Shown here one piece after another: positions 23,886 through 32,759 of a DNA stretch of 64,000 bases; the stretch's first letter is position 1; every line of letters starts with the position of its first letter. The translations under genes and the position numbers were made by a program. The notes below the pieces were generated by a model. It was not told where the DNA came from, did no database searches, and saw only the letters and a program-made list of their open reading frames with translations. The stretch is from Lentinula raphanica (taxonomy: Eukaryota > Basidiomycota > Agaricomycetes > Agaricales > Omphalotaceae): contig JANVFP010000019.1 of NCBI GenBank assembly GCA_027919835.1, positions 620,001-684,000 on the forward strand, in the 5' to 3' direction.

Positions 23886-24764
23886 TCATGCTTTGGCTGC
23901 ATCAGGAAGTACAATATTCAGGTCTAATAGCTCCTTGCAAATTTCAGGAAGCCTAGTATACAGACTCTGAAAATTGACTTTCCCAATTTTGGTACATATC
24001 CCTTTTATCTCTCTCCAATTTTTGTTACTCAATTGGTGTCCCCTCTTATCTAGATCCTGATATAAATCCTCTAAATCATTATACCATCCCCAAAGAGAAT
24101 TTCGATCCTGATTGGAAATTCTAAAAGCCTGTCCATTATATTCCTTGTACTCTTCCGAGTTTAACTCCCTGAAAACTGGCTCGAGACGAATTTTGGTAGC
24201 CTGCAGAACACCTTCAAACTCCTTGATACGCTTAAGGACAGCATCCTGTTTAGGATAAGTATCAAGAGGAGTGAGCTGAGAGGGTTCTTCAAGGCGTTGA
24301 GCAAGGGTCGGAATTCGTCGGAAGTGGAGATCAGAGGGAATAGGTGGAGGAGGAACATAGACAGGGTCAGGAAAGAATTTATGGGTTGGAGAGGTATCAT
24401 AATCCTGAGAAGGCAGATCATGGAGCCTATTCATCAGGCGCTCTCGCTCGACGTATTTAAGATGACGTTTACGGAGCTTAGCGAGGTATTTCTTGTGAGA
24501 GATCGAGATTTGGAGGCGTTGAAGGAGAGTGAGTTTATGAGTACGCACAGGTGCGTAGACAGGGATTTTGGTATAGCAAGGACGTCCAACATGATCATAC
24601 TTCTTCCGTTTGTCCTTGGGAATGGTGATTCGTTCCCAAAGACCTGTCGATTTATCCATGGCCATGACAGACACATGGTTACGACGATTGGAAGGAGTAT
24701 ATTTCATGGGAAAAGTGGGAATAATTTTGCAAGGCATTGTCTGGCAGAAATGGCATAAGTACAT
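23886..24764 (-). CDS. accessory ORF upstream of gag in the LTR retrotransposon (unknown function)
   Basis: 292 aa, same strand as gag-pol, starting 484 bp after the 5' LTR and ending 97 bp before the gag start. I recognise no family. The first 110 residues are basic (for example RKKYDHVGRPCYTKIPVYAP, KKYLAKLRKRHLKYVERERL), with His/Cys at the very start (MYLCHFCQTMPCK). A Pro-rich linker follows (FFPDPVYVPPPPIPSDLHF). The last 130 residues look helical (KRIKEFEGVLQATKIRLEPV, DRNSLWGWYNDLEDLYQDLD). Long uninterrupted coding on the proper strand inside a young element argues for a real gene, possibly nucleic-acid binding. An alternative is captured host sequence. Confidence 0.7.
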   Translation of the reverse strand: MYLCHFCQTMPCKIIPTFPMKYTPSNRRNHVSVMAMDKSTGLWERITIPKDKRKKYDHVGRPCYTKIPVYAPVRTHKLTLLQRLQISISHKKYLAKLRKRHLKYVERERLMNRLHDLPSQDYDTSPTHKFFPDPVYVPPPPIPSDLHFRRIPTLAQRLEEPSQLTPLDTYPKQDAVLKRIKEFEGVLQATKIRLEPVFRELNSEEYKEYNGQAFRISNQDRNSLWGWYNDLEDLYQDLDKRGHQLSNKNWREIKGICTKIGKVNFQSLYTRLPEICKELLDLNIVLPDAAKA

Positions 24765-25235
24765 TGTCCCTTTTCAGCAGACAAGTACAAAGAAACAAAG
24801 GGAACCAGATGCAGTGTGCAAGTCTTGATGATCTTGATGTCAAATGGATGGGGGGATCTCTACATGTCCTCATGTAGCAAATGAGAGTGTGTTACACACT
24901 CCCTGGTTCTTGCCCAAGAGCTGGCTTGCCGTCTACTCCAGTTCAAAAAGAACCAGATCATGGCCTACCCAAAGGTACCAGTCTTGTTGTAATGAAATAC
25001 AGCAAGTCCCCTTACGCCTAGGGTCCGGCAAATCAAGAACAACTGTCCCTTTCAGCAACAGTGTTCAAAGTCCAGAAGGACCAAACAAGGTGGTGATGCC
25101 CCACAGCCATGACAAGAAGTCAGACTGCACAACCTGCAAAAGGTCCCTGCCTGTTGCCCTTGACAGCAACAACAGGCAAGAAAGAAAAAGAAGTGTCTGT
25201 TGTCCTTGACAGCAACAACAGACACACAAGAAGCA

Positions 25236-25246
25236 AGATTCAAGAA
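25236..25246 (-). other. primer binding site, self-priming type (11 nt)
   Basis: Two bases after the 5' LTR the coding strand reads TTCTTGAATCT. Its exact complement AGATTCAAGAA occurs inside the LTR at 25342-25352, at the place where transcription should begin (about 33 nt after a TATA box). This is the arrangement by which Tf1/sushi elements prime with their own mRNA 5' end instead of a tRNA. Confidence 0.75.
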
Positions 25247-25248
25247 AC

Positions 25249-25770
25249 TATCACAACTTAGAACTCACCTAGTTGTAGTTGCAAAGGTTGGGGATAGTGA
25301 CAGAGTATGAGCACAAGTTGATCACAAGAGGATAAAAGATGTTCTTGAATCTGGGGGATCCCAGAGATACATGAGAGTATTTATACTACTCTAGAGTGGA
25401 GCTACTATCTAATGATATCATAGTCCATGTCATAGTTGGAGCTACATGAAGTCATTTATGAAGTCACTATGATTCATGGTGAAGTCATCCATGAAGTCAT
25501 TTATGAAGTCATCCTGTGGAGACTGTGGATGATTCATGGTGAAGTCATCTATGAAGTCATCCTGTGGATGCTTCACTTATTACATCATAAGACAACCTGT
25601 TGTAATGTAGATATGGTGCAGAGCAAGCATGTCCCATCACTGGTTGTACAAATGAAAATATGTATGGCACAGAGATGATCAAATGATAAACTACTACTGA
25701 TAATATGATAAGATAGAGATAGGAGATAAGATAAGTGATTAAGGTAGAGAATAGAGAGAAATCTGTGACA
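25249..25770 (-). repeat. 5' LTR (right copy)
   Basis: 522 bp, apparently identical to 20392-20913. On the coding strand U3 holds the ATGAAGTCAT repeats (25446-25562) and a TATA box. The inferred R begins at 25352, leaving about 104 nt of R-U5 before the element body. Confidence 0.93.
25342..25385 (-). promoter_or_regulatory. TATA box and inferred transcription start of the LTR promoter
   Basis: TATAAATA (coding strand, 25378-25385) is followed about 33 nt later by AGATTCAAGAA (25342-25352), which matches the PBS complement. This fixes a likely transcription start at 25352. The equivalent positions in the 3' LTR are 20521-20528 and 20485-20495. Confidence 0.7.
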
Positions 25771-25775
25771 GCCTC
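25771..25775. repeat. right 5-bp target site duplication (GCCTC)
   Basis: GCCTC directly follows the right LTR terminus (CTGTGACA) and matches 20387-20391. Confidence 0.9.
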
Positions 25776-28700
25776 CTGCACCAGAAGCAAGGTGGTCTTC
25801 TGTTGGAGAAAATAACACAGCAAGAACTGATGATGTGTGACCTTCCAATGTTGCCAAATGAGTTCCAGTTATACTCCAAATGTAGATTGACTTATCAGCA
25901 CTTGATGCAATCTGATTTCTATTAGGATCAACACAAGCACAAAGGACATGTGTACCCATTGGATGGTTGAGTGTATGGATAAGAGCACCATTTTTCATGC
26001 TCCATATCCTAGCAGTGCTATCAAAAGAAGTTGAGATGACACATTGACTGTCCTGTGATAATACCAGATGCCGGATGCCTTCTTTGTGATCATCTTCATT
26101 TATAGTAGTTGTTGATGTAGCTAAGGCTATGTCCCAGATGCGGACACTATTGTCAATCATTCCAAATGCAACCTGTTTATGCCCAGGGAAGAAAGTCAAT
26201 GCCTTGATTGCACCTCCCTGAGTATTGAATGATACATCTGTTTCCCCTGTTTCAATGTTCCAAAATTTCATAGAATGATCTGAAGTCCATATATGTGTTT
26301 GGTCTTCACTAAACACTGCATCATAGAATTGTGATGCACTACCTGAACATTTCATTGTGCATAGCACATCACCAGATCTTGTCAAGACTTTGGCAGTTTT
26401 GTCATAGCTGCATGAAGAAATCTGTGTCCCATCATGATTGAAATGAACCTTGGTTACCGAATTAGCATGACAATGTATGATGGAAGAGGACATATCATGC
26501 TGCCAGTTCCAGAGTGCCACTTCACCTCCTGCATCTCCTACAACCACAGTCTGAGCCAATGGATCAAATGAAGTATCAAGAATTGGATGATTCCCTTGAA
26601 GTATAGCCAACACTTGACCTGTCTCGGAATTCCAAACACGAACAGATTTATCCATAGAACCAGAGAGGATCAATGAACCATCCCAAGAAAACTTTGCAGT
26701 GTATACACTAGCTTCATGTCCAGTCAGAATGTGGAAATTAGCACCAGTTGTGGGCTCCCAAACTCGGATAGTCTTATCATCTGAAGCAGATATAATCCTT
26801 TCCCCATCAGGAGAAAACTCTGTGTATCTGACATACTGGGTATGTCCCAGTAATGTGGCTAGAGTTGAACCACTGACAGCATCCCAAACACGGATTGTCC
26901 GGTCACAGGAGCCTGAAGCAAGGAATTTCCCATCAGATGAGCAGGATATGGAGTTTATCAATCCCTTGTGTCCATGCATTGCACGCAAGCATGGGCCCCA
27001 AGCACGTTGCCCCCCTTTGATGAATGTTATGTCTTGCATGATGTCCGACTTGTATGTAGTTGTGAGTGTGCAAGGGGGTGATAAACATAATGCTGAATGA
27101 TAAATTTGCCCTGCACCTTCCTTGATGGGCTCGAAAAATTCAACAGTAAACCGTTGCGCATCATTGAGCAATGCACTGGTCTGGTCGGTATCTGATGAAC
27201 CCTAAAGACTAGAGTAAGTGATCGTGATCATTCGAGCTTGAAATGGTCCTTACCGAATACCAGGCTTGCGCATGCCCTATCGCAGGCAAGGCAGTATCCA
27301 TGATGCTTTGTAAGCTCAGCACTTCCAACCAGTGAAGCAGCTTCGAACCCACAAACTCCTTCAGTAACATAAGAAGGCGGTCGGGGGTAGCAGAAGGTCG
27401 GGATCTCGAGAGATGTAGACCCCAGTACGAACAAGCATAGACCAGATGAGCGGGAATGAATTTCGATCGAAGGGTTGCAAGATTGTCGACCTCTTTGTTC
27501 AGTTGGGTGGTGTCATCGAGCTCACAAATATTGCGCTTTAGATGGAAGATCATAATTTCGAAACACCTGATTGCAAGACGTTCATGATGGAGGGGTGCAT
27601 CGAGGGCAAAACGATGATCACGACAGCGGCCAGGATCCACCAAAAAGTCATGGAACGAGGGATGTATAATGTGGATAGGTTCAGTAAGAGATTTCGGAAC
27701 GACGATCAATGAATGCAAAAATTTCAGTGCAGAGTAGGCGGTGCCACTTGCAACACCTAAGAACTCTTCGAGAGGTGCGAGCGGCAAAGGATCCATCAAC
27801 AACACGATGGTTCCAATTATCTTTTGAAAGCGATCTATAAGTTTCGTGTTTGGCTGTCCTCCTCGTGGAAGTGAGCTTTCCAGCACCTGAAGGTACAGCT
27901 TGTCGATATCAGCGAACGGTGATGTCTGGTCCGACAACATCGTACGTTTGAGGATGATTTTCAATTGGTCCTTGGGGTCATCGACGAATTCATCTGCGAC
28001 AAATTTGACTACCGTCGCAGCATAGATGAATAATCCCCTTGCACGGTCTCGGAGGATGACAATGGCCTCATTGCTCGGCCATTCTTTTTCGATCAGGCTG
28101 GCTTCTGCGATCTCCTTCATCTTCTGACGCAGGAAGAGCTCGATATCACCATCCACAATCGACTGCTCAATATCGTGCAGGATGAATGGGCGAGAGATTG
28201 GTCGTAGAATCGGTGTATCGAACTTGGATTTGATATGCAGTTCTGAACGACTAGTGATGAAGATGGTCAGGGGGAAGGGTAGAGTGCAGATTTTTCCGGC
28301 GAAGAGTATGAGAATGTCCTGCGCGAGCTTCCTATCGGAACATTCATCTAAGGCATCGATCACAATGACAGTTTGGTCGGGAGGATTTTTGACTGATCGC
28401 AAGGGCTCTATAATCAGCTTCTCCAACTGTGCATTCATCACTAGCTTTCCAGCGTCTCGATTGGCCTCTATAGCTTCGGCGATACGAACGCCGAACTCTG
28501 GAATAGCGAGAGCTAGTTGACGAGCAATCGTGCTGAAGACCAGTAACGCGTTGCTACAGTCGGCCGAATTTCGAGAGAAGAAAAAGGTGGCGCCCAATGT
28601 ATGCGTGGTGTCCAATTCCTCGGCGATGGTTTGAGCGATAGTGGATTTCCCGGTGCCAGCAAGCCCACAAAGCCAGAATATCCGGGGCTTCTGGACGTCG

Positions 28701-29759
28701 TTGGTATGAACCCATCCGCGTATCGTGTGCAGGAGGTCGACCCTGGTGCCCTCGAGGCAACTAGAAGCGGCGGAACGTGACGCAGCATCGTAGCGGGCTT
28801 GAGCGTGGGGTAGTGAGTCTACAAGCTCAACCTGCGCTCTCGATAACAGTTCAACACGGAGAGTCTGTAAGATTAGGCTGTGAGTTTAGTGTACATCGGC
28901 CTGAAACTGCAACTCTTACTTGATTTGTCGTTTTCATTTCAAGGACATCTGAGCGCCATTCTTGATTCAGTTGGCGGACTTGTTTCCCGACTCCTTGAAT
29001 GTCAGCTGTGTTCGTATTGTTGGTAACGACAAGTGCCTCTACTCGCTCGACTTTGTCGTACGTTTTGGAAGCTGCGATTTCCAGCGTAATATTGCTTTCC
29101 AACTGTCATCATAATGTTGTGGTCGTGAGATCCTCGATCAGAATACAATTTCCACTTCATTTTACACACCGTGAATGTATCCAAGGCGTTCTTGAGCTTC
29201 TGATTCATGTTTGAAATGGCGGTCTGGATATCTTCCTGTAGGAGGAACCGTTTCAAACGCCCATGGAGCAAAATACTTTGTTCTTCTTCCAGAATGTCGT
29301 TCAGCGACCTATAGCGCCCGAGTTCGACTCAAATGTCCTGACAATCTTCAACGGTATGCTACGCACGTCATGAGCGTCTGTATCCTCCCTCTCTGTGATT
29401 CGGAGAGACTATCAGTGGTTGCGCCAGAAAATGGTTGTATGATTTTCAACAGTCGTTCGATGTGGTGTGAGAGCTCTAAAAGCTGCTCATTATTGGCCTT
29501 TGTTTTCTGAAAACGTTGTTTGAGAACAAGGTGACAAAGATATTGTTAAGGAAGAACATACCTCGATTGCAGTTATAATAGCTGAAAGCCCATCCAAAGC
29601 AGCCGCTACTCCTGGTATAGGAACGAGTTGTGCAGCGGACCGTGAAGACGAAAGAGCAATTTTAGTGGCGCCTAGAGCAGCCTTTCCTGCGTCGCTCCCG
29701 TTACTGCGACTGCTGGAAGAGATCTTGGAGGACGAGCGGGAATGATACCGTCTCATCAT
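25771..29759 (-). pseudogene. 5' part of NACHT-WD40 STAND (NLR-like) gene, interrupted by LTR element
   Basis: Cytosolic signal-transducing NTPase of the fungal NLR-like class. Exons: 29562-29759, 29367-29506, 29170-29308, 28920-29102, 27254-28864, and 25771-27201 (cut by the element). Residues about 25-215 form a helical N-terminal domain (LVPIPGVAAALDGLSAIITA, RLKRFLLQEDIQTAISNMNQ) resembling MLKL/HeLo-like four-helix bundles of agaricomycete NLRs. NACHT follows, with Walker A GLAGTGKS at 287-294 and Walker B VIVIDALDE at 386-394. WD40 repeats start near 830; nine complete repeats and part of the tenth precede the insertion after residue 1234. Without the element the frame is continuous to 19739 (1449 aa, about 14 repeats, enough for two propellers). 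In this allele translation would run 61 codons into the LTR and stop at 25585. Confidence 0.9.
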
Positions 29760-30209
29760 GAAGGACAAAGTGACACAGGACTTCCGTTCGGAAATTCAGG
29801 TTGTACTTTGAAGGCCTTGATGTCAACAAGAAGGGAGTAAAGAAGCAAGGTATACTCAGGTTTCCGTTTAACCTGAGATATAAACGTGGAGAGCGCGCGT
29901 GTGTCAGATCTGAATAAGAGCTGCAATCGCCATAACAAAAAGCATATGTATACGGAGTGTAGTATTCCCGAATCTCGCAATTGAAAGTCGTCCTCGATGT
30001 ATGGCACAGTAGACTTCAAGTTCGGAATGTTCGAAGATGACAAAGGGCAATTTTGAATGGCCATAAGTGCAATTCCCCACAGCCGAAGTTGATTGAAGGT
30101 AGTCGCAGTATGTTCTCAAAGGTGGCGTATCTCAGATATGCGAAATAGCAATTTGTTGATTTGGTCGGGTGGGATGCAGCAGGGGATACAAATGATATGA
30201 TAAGTCGTG
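29760..30209. promoter_or_regulatory. upstream region of the NLR gene, no ORF supported
   Basis: 450 bp between the start of the NACHT-WD40 gene and the stop of the small mitochondrial-type gene, both on the minus strand. It should contain the NLR promoter. No motif stands out. Confidence 0.4.
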
Positions 30210-30676
30210 CTACGAATCTTTCTTCTCGGCTTGCACTCGTTTCGACCACTGTTCGACATGAACATAGAGCTTGTTATTCCATCGGCACTACTACTGAAGG
30301 GTATGTGCACGCACCATGGCCGATGGTATAGCTTTGGCAGGTTCAATGTATCGGTGCTTAATAGTTCCATATATTTGAGGTTCTTGGTAAGAGAAAACAA
30401 ACTTGAGAACGCACCTCTTTTGACGCGCTAAGGTTGCCCACCATATAGCATATTCCTGCTATACCCGCAGCCACAATGAAAGTGTTGGATTTCCAGTTCG
30501 AGGGACGGACCCACCAGCCACCTGGTGTGGTTTGAACCACCGCAATAAACCACGAGCTCAATCAACTCTTACCAGCCGGGGACCACACTTGCTTTGGATA
30601 AGGATATCGTCCGTCACCGCCCTATTGTGTAGCAGGTCGATTAGCGAGTTCTGAGCAGAAGGAGCAGGCATACCAT
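30210..30676 (-). CDS. 86-aa single-TM protein, probably mitochondrial inner membrane (complex I-type small subunit?)
   Basis: Five exons: 30674-30676 (the ATG alone), 30573-30621, 30415-30521, 30315-30356 and 30210-30269, with introns of 45-58 bp. All junctions are GT-AG and the total is 261 nt, in frame. The product begins MGGDGRYPYPKQVWSPAGGW and continues WVRPSNWKSNT. One hydrophobic segment follows (about residues 31-48, FIVAAGIAGICYMVG), then a polar tail (KEHRYIEPAKAIPSAMLYVH, EQWSKRVQAEKKDS). The PxGGW-NW(K)xNT head before a single TM recalls small fungal respiratory-chain accessory subunits, perhaps of complex I; I cannot name it firmly. The last exon region has a degraded copy near 35400. 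Confidence 0.65.
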
Positions 30677-31102
30677 GTCGTTGTCAGAGTAAAGGAAAGA
30701 GGGAGAGTTGGTCAGAAATTCCCGCGCTCATTTGGCGGTGAGTCATGATGCATGATCAGAGGTCCTCGTCGTACTACTTATGCGCGAAATGTGACAGCCG
30801 GCACGTGACTTTTGTTGCGTGAAAGCTGCCGAAGGTTCAACGTTGCCGGGATCCGAGAGAAGCGATAAGGAGCTTCTCATCGGATAAGATAACGTGAGCG
30901 AAGAGGGCATCTAAGCGCTCGAGCGCTTAACATTAACTCTTGCTCTCGTCGCGGTTGTCCTCCTCGAGAATTGGAAATCTCCTTGCATACATCCCCTCGA
31001 ACATACTGATGCTACCAAATCTCAGAGTAGACCCTGACTCCTGCTGAGGTCCTCTTCTTCTAGACAAGCCGAAGGACGCGTCAGAGTCACACTAGACCCC
31101 AG
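30677..31102. other. intergenic, no gene recognised
   Basis: 426 bp with no supported ORF. It includes the promoter of the gene starting at 30676 and a palindromic AAGCGCTCGAGCGCTT-type stretch near 30913-30928. Confidence 0.4.
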
Positions 31103-31378
31103 ATGATTTCCCTTCTCAAGAAACTCCCGCTCGTCGACAAGCTGAAGAAGAATGCGGAGATCGAGCAGTCTAACACGCAAATTAGGCTGGCCAACTCAAA
31201 AAAGGAAGATCCTGCAACTTGGGAAGATACAGCTTCACTCATCACAGTCACATCCCAAGAATTCGAGGGAATACGTCTTAGCCCGACTCTCTTCGAGAAG
31301 TTGAAGGACTGGATCCCGGACTATGTTCTAATGAATATGGAGAGGCGTAACAGGACAGAGGTGCAGGGTACTAAGTGA
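31103..31378 (+). CDS. short hypothetical protein (91 aa)
   Basis: A single ORF beginning MISLLKKLPLVDKLKKNAEI with balanced charged composition (WEDTASLITVTSQEFEGIRL, KLKDWIPDYVLMNMERRNRT). I recognise no domain and cannot exclude a gene fragment or a chance ORF. A TAACGCAGGGCCA stretch just after it (near 31388) recurs at about 35648. Confidence 0.3.
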   Translation: MISLLKKLPLVDKLKKNAEIEQSNTQIRLANSKKEDPATWEDTASLITVTSQEFEGIRLSPTLFEKLKDWIPDYVLMNMERRNRTEVQGTK

Positions 31379-31722
31379 GCGCGGGATAACGCAGGGCCAG
31401 CGTCGAAGGAGCTTCCCGCGGCCCAACTATCATGATGTATCGCTTGGTCAACCTGTGGGCCGTACTATTTATGAGTGAAGAGTCATAGTATGTAGCAGCA
31501 TAGTATCACGTAAGTAGCTGCTGGACGAATCCATGAATTCAGATGTTAGCTCAAATCTTGTCTCAGAGAATAGACGACACATACACTACTCATTTGCTGC
31601 TCTAACAAGCAGTGGGTAAACTAATGCGTTCCAAGCCACAGATCCGTCAGTACAAAAAGTAAATAGCTCGATGTGTCTCCTTCGACCTTATTCAAAATCT
31701 GTGAGTGACGAGTTCGATACAT
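31379..31722. other. intergenic, no gene recognised
   Basis: No supported ORF, RNA or repeat apart from the short TAACGCAGGGCCA match to about 35648. Confidence 0.4.
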
Positions 31723-32088
31723 TTACGCCATACACGTACACCGCATACAGCACGGACATGGTCTATCAGCACAGACTGACTCTAGCAGTAAATGCGCGAG
31801 GGATTCTGATCAAGGGGTGTGAGTGAGCTGCCTCAGAGCAAGAGGAAGCTCACCTGCTCGCCGCCTGTTTGCAGCCGGAATTGGGCCCATCCACACTCTG
31901 TTGGGACATGGGCACTGGCGGTCCCATTCTGCCTTCCTTCGCTCAAAATCCTTCGACATACCCACTTTCCATTGCAGGCCGTTGTCAAGATAAGCATAAA
32001 TAAACCCCTGCCCATCTGCGCTCGATATTGGGCGAAGCTTTCGTGCTTCGTATAGCGCGAGTAACTCTTCGGCGGAACGTCTGTGCAT
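31723..32088 (-). CDS. small GIY-YIG nuclease-fold protein (T5orf172/MUG113-like)
   Basis: Two exons, 31854-32088 and 31723-31805, joined by a 48-bp GT-AG intron, give 105 aa. The core reads GFIYAYLDNGLQWKVGMSKD then FERRKAEWDRQCP, matching the GIY-YIG layout in which the two beta-strand motifs are followed by the conserved Arg of the xxFxRRxxEW helix. The second exon resumes with AESLAHLLLESVCADRPCPC, the usual helical end. The tail after CPCCMR is uncertain: either it stops at the TAA at 31723-31725, or a further short intron leads to a few more residues. Such short genes are common and multi-copy in Agaricomycetes and have no settled function. Confidence 0.6.
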
Positions 32089-32759
32089 CAACGTCGAGCA
32101 GATCGGATAGTGATTTTTGTGTGAGTGGGAGAGAGGAGCAAGAATAGCCTAGCGCGAGAGAGAACTGAGTAGCGATTGGGCCAGTCAATAACAATGTAGA
32201 GACAACGGATGGCCTGTCGGTTTGACACAGTAGAAGAGTGGGTTGGAACTTTTTGGAGCGATTCGTGGAGGAAAGAATAAAGGAATGCCTGGGTAGATCG
32301 GATCGAATGGAAGCACTGTATACCTCATTGGCCTGTACATATCTATGGCTACTCCGGGAACTTAGCCTGTTCTCCATTCTTACTCGTAGCAGCCCGTACC
32401 TTTCTTACAAGGACACAGTAAATCACATGGTTGGACATCAGAGCTTACATAATCCTCTGTGCCAAGTGGTTTAACGCTCAACAACTCTCTTTTAAGCAAT
32501 TAAGCGCCTACCGCCTAGGTGTAGCCAGGACCCCCGAAAATCCGAGTTAAGAATCCTTTGGGGGTTCTGAACAGAGGATAAGATGTGAACGACGTGAGAG
32601 TTGGCTAGCGCCGTTTAGGCGCCGTAATTCAATCTTGCTGCCAACTCTCACCGTCGCCTCTTTTCATACATTGAAATCAAATTTCGTGTCTTTCCTTGCT
32701 ATCGAGACCATCCAGCAAACGACCCTAACATAACGATCTGCCTGCAGCTCTGTAGAAAG
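32089..32759. other. no intact gene recognised
   Basis: Short ORFs only. The last 150 bp (near 32614-32633, TTTAGGCGCCGTAATTCAAT) look like a decayed 5' flank of the Ase1-like pseudogene. Confidence 0.4.

Larger units (their letters stand above)
20392..25770 (-). mobile_element. Ty3/gypsy chromovirus LTR retrotransposon lacking reverse transcriptase
   Basis: A 5379-bp element, transcribed on the minus strand, with two 522-bp LTRs that appear identical by reading, a 5-bp TSD (GCCTC), an 11-nt self-priming PBS, a polypurine tract, an accessory ORF (23886-24764) and a gag-integrase-chromodomain ORF (20882-23788). Integrase type and chromodomain place it among chromoviruses. The PBS arrangement resembles the Tf1/sushi group. 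Protease, reverse transcriptase and the catalytic part of RNase H are absent, so the element cannot copy itself alone. Apparent LTR identity says the insertion is recent, presumably helped by an RT-bearing relative unless the deletion is later or an assembly artefact. It interrupts a NACHT-WD40 gene in the same orientation. Confidence 0.93.

Noticed and set aside
25150..25230. Short direct repeat (TTGACAGCAACAACAG) in the 5' leader of the LTR element
   Set aside because: Two copies about 46 bp apart are real, but I see no function and it is too short to list as a feature.
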